A stretch of 64,000 bases of DNA, taken from contig JAJEKV010000759.1 in assembly GCA_021234155.1 (NCBI GenBank), forward strand, positions 1 through 64,000, in the 5' to 3' direction. Shown in pieces: positions 45,287-54,456 of this stretch. Each line of letters opens with the position of its first letter. Position 1 is the stretch's first letter. The notes below the pieces were generated by a model. That model saw only the letters and a program-made list of their open reading frames with translations, had not been told where the DNA came from and ran no database searches. Made by a program: the position numbers and the translations under genes. Source of the DNA: Isoetes taiwanensis (Eukaryota; Streptophyta; Lycopodiopsida; Isoetales; Isoetaceae).

Positions 45287-46615
45287 GGAGGTGCTTGCAT
45301 CTAAGCAGGTCTGGAGGGCTCTCCAAGGAGACGATTCGCCAGCAATGAACTTCATAAGGCATAGCTTACAGAAATGCCATCCCATTGGGAAACCTGCTAC
45401 TCCTTTGCTACTACCAAATGCAGCCTATTTTAATCTAGAAATTGGTGCAGGAACTTCCCCATTAATGCGATATATTCTATCGCCTTGGCTAGAAGTGGCA
45501 GCCCGCTTCACCTCCTGAAGATATCCCTTGGGAGGCGTGCTCTTACTCAATATGGTGGAGCAAACACTTGAGTACTAATGAAGACACCAAGACTAGCTCT
45601 TCAACACCCTAGGCTATATGCAAGATGGAAAGATAAAGGTATAAATTTCCTCAAAGATATCCGGGAAGAAGACTTGCAAAAATGGAAGTCCCCGTCCACT
45701 ATTAGAAGAATGCCGAATCAACCGTGCAAGGGGACGTAAAAATTATATGAGCATATACTCAAAAAGTTGATGTCATATCCGCATAACAGACCAAATGAAA
45801 GATGGAGCATAGTTGATGAGCGAGGTCATGCAATGTGAAGGATATAAAGTCAAAACTATATACAAGATGATGCTAACAAGAGATCCCCTCAAAGCTGGGC
45901 CCGAGATATGTTGATGGATGAAGAACAATTTCGCCCCATGTAATCAAGCAAACTGAATTTGTGGGCCTCAAAGAAAATACAATAGTTTCGGTGGGGCTCA
46001 CATGGCAAGAAGGGTTGTCTACACTCACTAGGTTGAAGCAAAGAAAGATAGTAGCGCATTAATCGGCTGCCCACTTGGTTGCCAAGAAGAAGAGGACCCG
46101 CAACATATGTTCTTCCTCCGTCTGTACCCATAATGCGATTCTCGGTTTGGGCAATGCCCATACTTGGTCTGGCCACCCTCGCAACAACTACCTGGCCGAA
46201 ATAGCCATGGTACCGACATGTCAAACCGAAACGATCAATGATAGCAATCGCCTGGGGGGGGTATGGAGGCATTGTGTGTGAGGTAGCCGAGGCAACAAAG
46301 GGATTGATCACAAAAGAATCATGGCAAGTTTTAATTTTGATGTCTCCTTAATGGCAATTGCACATCGAAGGAAATTTGGGGATGCATACGATCCGGAGTT
46401 CGACACTATCGGAAGAATGAAGGGCTTCTATGAACACTTTGTTTGCTCATGGGCTGCCCTGGGAGCTGATGACGATTAGCATGGATTAGATGAAGTTAGA
46501 TACGTAATCTATCTGTTTTACGGGAGGTCATTTCCTCTCCTTTGCGCTTAAAGATATATCTGTCCAAAATGGGACCTGTAATTCTATATTATCATTATAT
46601 AAAATTAAAAATCTT

Positions 46616-46646
<31 letters not shown>
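45287..46646 (+). mobile_element. L1-type LINE fragment with poly(A)
   Basis: It is inserted in the purine tract (the sister tract at 22920-22960 is uninterrupted) and ends in about 28 As followed by GAAAAAAAA, which also precedes it (45278-45286). Decayed plus frames read SKQVWRALQGDDS at the start, RWKDKGINFLKDIREED near 45630 and GCPLGCQEEEDPQHMFF near 46065. This order fits the end of plant L1 ORF2 from post-reverse-transcriptase to the zinc-binding domain. Multiple stops and frameshifts make it dead. Confidence 0.82.
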
Positions 46647-46648
<2 letters not shown>

Positions 46649-46813
46649 AAAAAAAAAGTAGAGAAAATAAGAAAAAATGAAATGCGGGATAGAGCAAAAG
46701 GGAAAGGGAAAGGGATAGGGCTTTTCTCACTGTATCCCAAAGCATTTACAGGCTCTCAACTTATGCCTAGCAACGCTGGGCACCATTACTAGTATTTTTA
46801 TAATATAAGAAGA

Positions 46814-47280
46814 TTATGGACTAGTAATTTGGTCTCAAAGTCGTCTCTGGACGAACATTACTAGTTGATGAAACTCGTGATCCAGAAATCTTGCTTTTAC
46901 AATGCGCACATGCATTTTATACAAGTAGGAATGTTTCATCATTGGATGTACCACATTAAGACGTCTGGCGCTTGTGGACACTTGAAGCTCTCGTTGTCCG
47001 ATAACGTAAAGGAGGGTCCTTATTTTTGTACATTGGCATGGCGTTTTGTTTGACGTAGACAATGCCCCTACTTTTTGCTAGAACTACCAAGGAGTTGCAA
47101 TGGACAAAGATGTGTTGTTTTAATTTTGTTATCCACGAAACACACGATAAAAACACTATAAGTCGAAGATCCAAACTCCGTTTGATATGACCTTACTACC
47201 GTTGAAAAGGTCTTTCTCCTCTATCTCAAAAACTAACGGAATTTTCTCATTTTATGAGCCAGAAAAAGTTATTTCCATTA
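46814..47280 (+). repeat. Partial tandem-array unit (3' flank)
   Basis: It resumes at ttatggact after Helitron 34671-46813 and ends at ttccatta. Confidence 0.9.
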
Positions 47281-47489
47281 TGGCAAAACACCTCGCCGGA
47301 TGCATTCGCTGAATTTTCCCAATACGGAACGCATTAATTTGGGTGAATTTCCTTGGGAGTTAGCTCGTGTGGTTCAAGATCACTGTGTTTCTAAACCCTG
47401 GCTACGCGAGGAAGGGTTGGCTTGCATTAGGTCGGCTTGCTCTTAATGATCTCTTACGGTTCATCCTCTCTCCATTCCGACGTCATGCA

Positions 47490-47575
47490 AGTGAATGCAT
47501 GCATGCGTGGATGCTCGAATGCATGATGCACACTTGCATGGTATAATTATGTGAGCATCATCATTTGCATGCTAA
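47490..47575 (+). promoter_or_regulatory. RY-motif cluster and TATA-like box
   Basis: CATGCATGC, two further TGCATG cores and tataatta, as in the other units, upstream of the ATGAGCCAG at 47637. Confidence 0.55.
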
Positions 47576-47663
47576 TCTGAACCGCAAGTGGTGTCCATAT
47601 AATGGCCTATTGCCGTGATGTGCTTGGTAGCGACAAGATGAGCCAGATGGCATTGTTTCGTGA

Positions 47664-48329
47664 TTGCTTGGTACCATGTTCGCCACCCTCTTGGTTCTAG
47701 TTTCTTCTTCCGATGTGTTGGTATTGAGAGGTCGCGAGGCATTAGAATCTGACTCGTCCTTGGTGTGTCTAGAAAGGTCTCGTCCCCTGTCGAGGGAATC
47801 CCGCAGACGTGAACAAACCGAGGAGGGTGCTCGATCTCGAGAGTTTGGTTCAATCGCATCCAGGGAGAGCCAACGAGGCGAGAGACATTTTGGAGATGCA
47901 ATGGAGACGAGGAGAAGATATAAACATGGGAGGCAAGAAGACAATCTTGATGTTTTGCCACGAAAAGAAGATAGATCCAGGCAAAGAAATGAGGAGCATT
48001 ATGAGATTGATCAGCTCTCAAGAAGGGAAGATAGGGAACGTGGGGAGCATTTGGGTTATGACATGATTGTGGACACTAGGCGTAGAGAGAGAAATGACCA
48101 GAGAGGATGGAGAGGAGCTAGCACTAGGGAGAGAGATGGCAGGAGGGAATGGAGAGGAGCTAGCACTAGGGACCAGGGGCAACATTTTGAAAGTCGAGAA
48201 GTGGAAAGGGACACTAGAAGAGGTGGACGCCAAGATCCAGAGAAGAGGATGGAACGTGAAGCCAACGAGAGAAGGAGAGCGAATACGAACGCGAGGAGAG
48301 GAGGGCAAGAAGAAACCTGCCCTTTCTAG
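47664..48329 (+). CDS. Arg/Glu-rich protein, least damaged copy (copy 7)
   Basis: An open frame of 221 codons ends at TAG, and it is the longest member here. Other copies start at ATGAGCCAG and begin with a signal-peptide-like leader (Met-Ala-Leu-Phe then FLALLAVMFATLLV) before SSSDVLVLRG. In this copy a change at about 47658 (ttcgtgattgc) destroys the first half of the leader, so the frame begins later at an internal Met. Residues 40-220 are dominated by Arg, Glu, Asp, Gln and Gly with no Cys cluster and no fold I recognise. The leader, the low-complexity charged body and the RY promoter are reminiscent of seed or spore storage precursors such as the charged N-terminal part of vicilins, but no cupin domain follows. 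Function is unknown, and the element could be a pseudogene family. Confidence 0.4.
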   Translation: MLGTMFATLLVLVSSSDVLVLRGREALESDSSLVCLERSRPLSRESRRREQTEEGARSREFGSIASRESQRGERHFGDAMETRRRYKHGRQEDNLDVLPRKEDRSRQRNEEHYEIDQLSRREDRERGEHLGYDMIVDTRRRERNDQRGWRGASTRERDGRREWRGASTRDQGQHFESREVERDTRRGGRQDPEKRMEREANERRRANTNARRGGQEETCPF

Positions 48330-48400
48330 TAGCATACAAATTGCATTGTTCCATGGCATAGAGCCAAATGTAATAGAACAACGGATCATAATCATATAAA

Positions 48401-49049
48401 TGCTATGGAATTGCTTAGCACCAGAGAAGGGACGCAGTGGTGAAGTGGGGGTGGGGACTTGCACGAACATAAAAGGCTCCTGGAACTCCTACAATGGGCT
48501 AGGCCTGATAGCCGGTCACGTAGAGGGCCGGGTATGGGTCTGACACTCCCTGGGTGCAGAGGTGTGACCCATATGGGGCATCCTGCACTTTGAAGATAAA
48601 GTTAGAGGAGTAGGTCGGGTACGGATGCGGGGGTCGCTGATGCGGCACGTATTCTCTAGCTCACCCATGGAACCGCTGTGATCCTGGAAGGGGACGCTTC
48701 CCCGACCTGCCTCATCAGACAGGTCTTCATGAAACCTGGAGTAGGCTCGAAGGGTGGTACCTTGAGTCTGCGTCTCCGGAAGGCTATAGTGATGCCATAG
48801 CATGATTCGACTCATCTGCAAAGTGTGCACAGGAGGGGCGAATGGAGTGGACAAAACTAGCCGATGTTCTATGCCAGCCAACGCCATGCCAAGATTCGGT
48901 CTGCTGATCTCTTGAAACCTAGCCGTCAGTCGATCCTCACTGGAGTCTGAGCCGGGGTAGAACCATGGGTTTGGGGTGTTTTCTCTAGTATTAAATGTAT
49001 TTTCTCTGTTGTTATCAGTTGGATGGATGTGCCACCCTTCGTGGTGGTA
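48401..49049. other. GC-richer block of unknown origin
   Basis: It interrupts the array unit and ends where Helitron 49050 begins. Base composition is clearly higher in G+C than the neighbours. A 123-codon minus-strand frame (48516-48887) spans it, but codons and context give no family. No repeat of it occurs elsewhere in the window. It could be a captured or inserted host fragment. Confidence 0.5.
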
Positions 49050-50955
49050 TCTTATATTATAATGTTATACCGTAAGTGTGTAGTGCATCGAGCCCTAATT
49101 TGAATGGCCGAGATCATCTGGATGCATCCGAAAGCCTAGATTTATTGCACGACTTACCAACACTGTGATTGGTCATGCTTCGATCTCTTCAGGGGAAGGG
49201 ATAAATGAAAAGGGGGAAAAGGAAAAGGGAAGTGGAAAGAGAGAATGTGAAGGGCAAAAAGGCATGGGGAAAAGGGAAAAGGGTAAAAGGAAAAGGGAAA
49301 AGGGTGGGGATAAGAGAAGAGAAAAAGGCATGGAAAACGAAAAAGGGAAAGGGAACCTGGGAAAAGGGCACGAGGGAAGGAGGAAGAGATAAATTGGAAA
49401 AGGTAAATGGAAAGGGCAAAAAAAAAAAAAAAGGAAAGAGGAAAAGGTTGAAAAAGAGAAAATGAAGGAGAAAAAAAAAGCATGGAAAAGGGGAGGAGAA
49501 AAAAAGCATGGGAAAAGGAAGAAGCATGGGAAAAGGGGGAAAAGGAAGGAGCATGGGAAAAGGGGGAAAAAGAAAAGCGTTGAGGAAAGAGGAAAAAGGA
49601 AGGGACAAATGGCATAGGAAAAGGGAAAAAAAAAGAGAGGGAAAGGGAAGGAAAACGATCAAGAAAAGGGAAGAGTGAAAGGTTGGAAAAAATGAGGAAA
49701 AGGGAAGGGACAAGGAGGAACAAGAAAAGGATGGGGAGAGGGGAAAAGAAAAGGGGCATAGAAAAAGGGAAAGTGAGAAGAAAGAAAAAGGAAAGGGAAA
49801 AGGGGGAAAGGGAACCTAGGTAAAGGTCACAAGGAAAAAGAAAGAGGGAAACGAGAAAAGGGAAGGGGGGAAGGGCATGAGAGAAAAGGGAAGAGGAAAA
49901 TAGTGAAGAAAGGGAAAAAAGAAAAAAGGGAAAAGAAAAGGGGCAAGAGAGAAAGGGTGGGGAAAAGAGGAAAATGGGTATAGGAAATAAGAGAATAAAA
50001 CAGATGTGCAAAAGGCATGGAAAAAGGGAAAAGAAAAAGGAAAGGAAGGGAAAAAGTGCACAGGAAAGGATCGGCAAAGGAGGAAAACGGAAAGAAAAAA
50101 ATCCATCAAGAAAACGGGAAAAAAGGGAAAGGGAAAGGGAAGCAGGGGAGTGATGGAGGGGAGGAAAAGGGAAAAAGGACATGAGGAAAGGAAAAGAGAA
50201 AAGAAAAAGGAAGGGTTGAAAGAAGGAAAAATTGCACGGGAAGAGGGAAAGGATGGGAAAAGGAGGAAAAGGAAGCATGGGAAAAATAGAAAGAAGAAAA
50301 GGGTGGGAAAAAGGGCATGGGAAAAGGGAAATAGAAAAGAAAAAAGAATGGAAAAGGGGGGAAAGAGAGAAAGGCACGGGAAAAAGAAAATGAGGAAAAT
50401 GGAAAAGGGGAAGAGAAAAAGGGAACATGGAAAAGAGAAAGAGGGAAAGGGTGATGAGATGGAAAAAAGGGAAGGTAAAAAGGGCATGGAAAATGTGAGG
50501 GGGAAAAGAAAAATGGAAGGGAAAAGGGCACACAAAAAAAGGAGGAAAAGAGTGGGAAAAGGAGGAAAAGAGAAGGGAAAATACGCATGGAAAAAGGCGA
50601 AAGAGTAAAAGGTTGAGAAAAAGGGAAGACATGGAAAAAGGGTGGGGAAAAGAGAAGGCATAAAAAAAGAGAAAGGGGAAGGGAAAAGGGCAAAGAAAAA
50701 AGAGAAGAGGGAAAAGGTGGAGAAAGGAGCAAAAGGAAAGGGAAAAAGGTTATGGAAGCAGGTGAAGGGGGAAGGAAGGGATGGGAAAAAACAAGGAAAC
50801 ATGGAGAAAGACGGAAAAAAAAAAAGGAAAGAAAAAAAAGAGAAAATAAAAAAATGAAATGCGGATAGACAAAAAAGGGAAAGGGAAAAGGAAAGGGATA
50901 GGGCTTTTCTCAATCGCATCCCAAAGCATTCAAATGCACAAAAGCTCTCAATAGC
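49050..50955 (+). mobile_element. Purine-tract Helitron without recognisable 3' end
   Basis: It starts TCTTATATTATAATGTTATA (49050) after A49049, with the shared 5' module and then the purine tract. Similarity to relatives continues to gcattcaaatgcacaaaagctc and tagcctac (to about 50955, compare 8770-8805), then stops. No GCCCAGC hairpin or CTAG follows before the next Helitron. It is therefore truncated or recombined at its 3' end. Confidence 0.8.
49200..50890 (+). repeat. 1.7-kb polypurine tract of Helitron 49050-50955
   Basis: Closest to 43590-45280, sharing small islands such as ccatcaagaaaa and ggcatagg. Purine on the element's sense strand. Confidence 0.9.
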
Positions 50956-51059
50956 CTACACAAGGCCCCCAAAATCGAACCATTATGGTGAAAACCAAAT
51001 TTATAAATCAAGACACATGTTAGTGGGTTCAAAGTTTACAAAACCATATCTAGTTATCT

Positions 51060-51290
51060 AATATGGTTCATCAACATCATTTCTTAAGGTGATAAGACAA
51101 CAACGTTTTGTGACATGGTATTCTAACATGGCAATTTTAATTGATCTCTGTAACAACTTAAACTATATGATATTCTAATACGATTCATCAACATATTTTT
51201 CTAAAGCGATAAGACAACATTGTTTTATGACATGGTATTGAAACATGGCAATTTTAATTGGTCTCTGTAGCAACTTAAACTATATTATAT
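51060..51290. repeat. 115-bp tandem duplication beside a Helitron insertion
   Basis: Two diverged copies run from gttcatcaaca(t)c to caacttaaactatat (about 51067-51170 and 51182-51285). The Helitron 51297-52762 begins right after the second copy. Confidence 0.8.
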
Positions 51291-51296
51291 ATACTA

Positions 51297-52762
51297 CTAG
51301 TAATGGTGCCCAATGTTGCTGGGCATGAAAGGAAATTTGTGTAGACGAAAACTAAAAAGCCGTTGACTCATTTTTATAAACCTAATATAATAGAAATCAA
51401 AGCCCAAAATTGCCGAGCTTTAAGAGGTTTTATGCATCTGACACCCTTTCCTCTTCCCTTTGCCTTTTGCTCCAAAAACATTTCCTTTTTTTCCTAAATT
51501 TTCAACACACTACACTTTTTTTTTTCTTTTTTCCTTTTTCTCATTTTTCCTACATGTCTTCTTTTTCCCTTATTCTTTTTCCTTTTTTTATCCCCTTCTC
51601 TTCCCTTTCCTTTTCCCTTTCCCTTTTTCCCTTCCCTCTTTCCCTTCCCTTTTTTCTAACGGCCCTTTTCACACTTTTTATCCTTTCCCGCCTTTCCATT
51701 TTTCCCTTTCCCTTTCCCTTTTCCTTTCCTTCCCCTTTCCCTTTCCTTTTTCTTTTCCTTTTCACTTTCCCTTTTCCCATGCCCTTTTTTTTTCTTCTCG
51801 TTTCTCCACCTTTTCAAAGGTTCCTTTCTTCTTTTCCCATCATCTTCCGCTTTATCCTTGCCCTTTTCTTTTTTTCCCATTTCCCTCTCCCCTTTTCCTT
51901 CTGCCCATTTTTCCTTCCCTTCCCCCCATTCCACCTTCCTTTGCTCTTTTATTTTCCTTTATTTTTCATTCTTTCGCCACCCTTTCGCTTTTTTCCATGC
52001 TCTTTTTCCCTTTCCCTTCTCCTTTTTTCTCATTTTCTCTTTCCCTATGCCTCTTTCCAATCCCTCTTCTCTACCCTTTTCATGTGCCCCTTTTCCTCCT
52101 TTCCCCACCCTCTCCCCTTTTTCCCTTTTCCACTTTCCCCTTTCCTTCATTTGTTTTTATTTTTTCCTTTTCCCAAGCTCTTTTTCCCCTTTCCTCACCC
52201 TTTCTCTCTTCCTTTTTTCCCATGCCCTTTTCCCCTTCCTCTTCCTCTTTTTCAATCTCTTGCTCCTCAACCTTCTCTCGTTCCCCTTTTTCCCCTCCCT
52301 TATCCTCTTTTTTTTTACCCTTTCCCTGTTTTCCTTTTCTTGGCCTTTTTCCCATTCCCTTTCCTGATGGACTTTTTTCTTTCCGTTTTCCTCCTTTTCG
52401 GATCCTTTCGCTCTTCCTCTTGTTCCCTCCTTTCTTTCCTTTTCCCATGCCCTTCCCACATTTTTTCTCTTTCCTCTTTTTGTCTGCCCATTTTCCTCTT
52501 TTCCCCTACCCTTTCCTTTTATTTTTTTCGTGTCTTTTTTTTTTTTCGCTTTTTTCCCCCTGTCTTTCTTTTTTGTCTTTCCTTTTTCTTTATTTTTCCT
52601 TTTTTCTTTTCTCATTTCCCTCTTCCCATTTTTTAATGCCCTTTTTCCGGGTTCCATTTCCTCCTTTTCCCCTCCCTTTTTCTTTCTCCTTTCACTTTTC
52701 CTTTTTCCATGCCCTTTTTCCCTCTTGATCCAAGAATTACGGTATAACATTATAATATAAGA
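51297..52762 (-). mobile_element. Small intact purine-tract Helitron
   Basis: The minus-strand 5' end is TCTTATATTATAATGTTATA (52762 downwards), and the 3' end is a TGCCCAGC-AAC-ATTGGGCA hairpin, CCATTA and CTAG (51297-51300). Flanks are A51296 and T52763. The hairpin has two weakened pairs. At 1466 bp it is the shortest complete member and carries nothing nested. Its 5' end is the uninterrupted version of the site where 7049-8919 inserted. The interior 51430-52725 is purine on the sense strand. Confidence 0.93.
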
Positions 52763-53389
52763 TTGTTTAAAAAGACTGGTATTTAATCACATCTATCTTC
52801 TTCAATATATTAGCATGATAATTTTAAGTGCATATTGATCATGATGCTTTACAGTGATTAACCACCAATACACGACGTGGTAAATGATCTTGGTTTAACA
52901 ATGCTAATGTGATTTTTTTACTCTATTTTTCTCCATGGTACTAAAATATAATTATTTTAGTTAGTATTTCTAACAACTTAAAATGTATGATACAAACCAA
53001 TGCTCATTATTTCAAGTTTAATGGAATGGTATTTGATTGCATATGTGTAGTTTTTTTTGTTGTATTTCTTACAAAAAAAAAAAAACACTTAAAGACCACG
53101 CATAGTATTGTCTCGAAAATGCTAGAACAACGCGTAATATTTCTGTGTAGTTTTCACACACAAAAACGCGTTGTTTTCATGTGACTTTTAGACAAAAATG
53201 ACACATAATTTTTATGTGTGATTTTTAAGTGTGGTCTTTACCCAAAACAATGCATGGTTTTAATATGCAAGCTTATGGGATAGTGTTTTTTCAATTGTCC
53301 ACATGTTGTTTGTAGTCCAAAAAGGTGTTGTTTTTCCCACGACATTTTTTCTATTGTAGTTTTAGAAAGGCCGTCTGGGAATCGAACCC
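52763..53389. other. AT-rich stretch, no gene seen
   Basis: There is a weak inverted repeat (taaagaccacgc near 53092 and its complement near 53228) with tgtgta-rich sequence between, possibly an old MITE. The remaining desaturase exons that should follow on the minus strand were not found here. Confidence 0.5.
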
Positions 53390-53736
53390 AAACAAGTCCA
53401 TTCAGGCTGTATATGCTCATCCAAAAGAAAATTAAGCCAACGAACAACCACCATTTAAGCCCTTGGGTTACCATTAAAGGTACCAACACAATCAGAGCAA
53501 AGGCAGCTATAGCAACCAAGCTCACATGCCAAGTTTACACCATACCATGTCAGTAAAAATTGCATTGCAAATGCAAACTAAGACAATGTAGTATAGATAT
53601 CCACCTAGACTTTTGGTTTCTCTTGAGGACGATATTTGCTCACATCAAAATGCCAAAAATACCACTGACTTACAGAAGCAATCCACCACAATGGTTCCAT
53701 TGCTAGATGCATAATTGTCGTACCCAGAGGCCCTGA

Positions 53737-54401
53737 TACTACAAAATCGAAGCCCTGTTACGACGTCTATTACGACGTCTGAACGTCGTTTGAGCGTCGA
53801 TGAACGACGCCAAATCGTCGATCAACGACGCCTATTACGACGTCTGAACGTCGTTTTACGACGTTTATGCATCGCTATGCGCGTCGAAACCGCGTCGTCT
53901 TAAAGCGACGACATGACGTCGTTAAACGTCGAGATGCACACGCCGGCCAACGCGACACGTCAGCTCTGTTAGACGTCGTTTAACGACGTCGGCCGACGCG
54001 GTTTTGACACGCAGGGATCGCCGCCTTTGGCAGCGGCGACCCATGCCACGCCGGGCCGCGCGCGACACGCCGCCTCCGAACGTAACGACGCTCAACGACG
54101 TCAGCCGACGCGGTTCTTGACACGCCAGATCGCCGGCTTTGGGCACCCTATGCCACCGCCGATTGTGCGACATCGCCGCTACAGGACGCCGTTCAACGAT
54201 TTTAACCTCGACGCGGTCTTGACACGGGATTGCCGCCTTTGGCAACAGCTCCATGCCACGCCGGCCGATGCGACACGTCAGCTCTGAGTAACGACGTTCA
54301 ACGACGTCAGAGTCGTTAAACGACGTTGACGTCGTTTTTCGACGATTGTCGTCGTTTTTCGACGTTGCGACGTCGTTGAAGGTCGACTATCCCTTGTAGT
54401 G
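53737..54401. mobile_element. Non-autonomous CACTA (EnSpm) element in a desaturase exon
   Basis: The right end reads CACTACAAGGGATAG inward and the left end TACTACAAAATCG, a CACTA inverted repeat with one changed first base. TGA flanks both ends (53734-53736 and 54402-54404), the 3-bp duplication typical of CACTA transposons. The 665-bp interior is packed with ACGACGTC/CGTCGTTT motifs in both orientations, like subterminal transposase-binding repeats but filling the whole element. No transposase is present. Removing the element and one TGA restores the desaturase reading frame across the junction. Confidence 0.88.
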
Positions 54402-54456
54402 TGATCTGTCACACATATGAGGTCTGAATGGTTGCCATGCAATGTCCACTGCCAGC

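Larger units (their letters stand above)
43451..46792 (+). mobile_element. Helitron, second of a head-to-tail pair
   Basis: It starts TCTTATATTATAATGTTATA (43451) directly after CTAG of the first element and ends with TGCCTAGCAACGCTGGGCA, CCATTA and CTAG (46789-46792). The outer flanks of the pair (A39182, T46793) rejoin to gctA|TATTTTTATAATATAAGA, the 5' end of the host Helitron. The 5' module (aaccctaatttgaatggcc to gatctcttaagggg) is shared with 49050 and 7049. An L1 fragment at 45287-46646 interrupts the purine tract. Confidence 0.9.
34671..46813 (-). mobile_element. Helitron, outer, hosting two tandem Helitrons and an L1
   Basis: The 3' CTAG is at 34671-34674 with its hairpin (one mismatch, GCTAGGCA), and the 5' TC is at 46812-46813. 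Flanks A34670 and T46814 are at the same unit site as Helitron 25528-31484, its sister. It contains the internal 3' terminus at 35898, a sense purine tract, an L1-like insertion (36374-38090) and two Helitrons inserted 21 bp from its 5' end (39183-46792). Its own length is about 2.8 kb. Confidence 0.88.
47281..48400 (+). repeat. Tandem-array unit, last of the array
   Basis: Starts at tggcaaaac and contains promoter and ORF. Similarity to other units ends at about 48400, within the 3' flank, where unrelated GC-richer DNA begins. Confidence 0.9.

Noticed and set aside
7049-52762. GA-rich tracts as centromeric satellite or telomere-related sequence
   Set aside because: They are confined between Helitron termini, and no telomere-type unit array is present.
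53922-54287. Open frames of 86-110 codons inside the CACTA element
   Set aside because: They arise from repeated CGTCG motifs and are not conserved in phase; no transposase motif is present.
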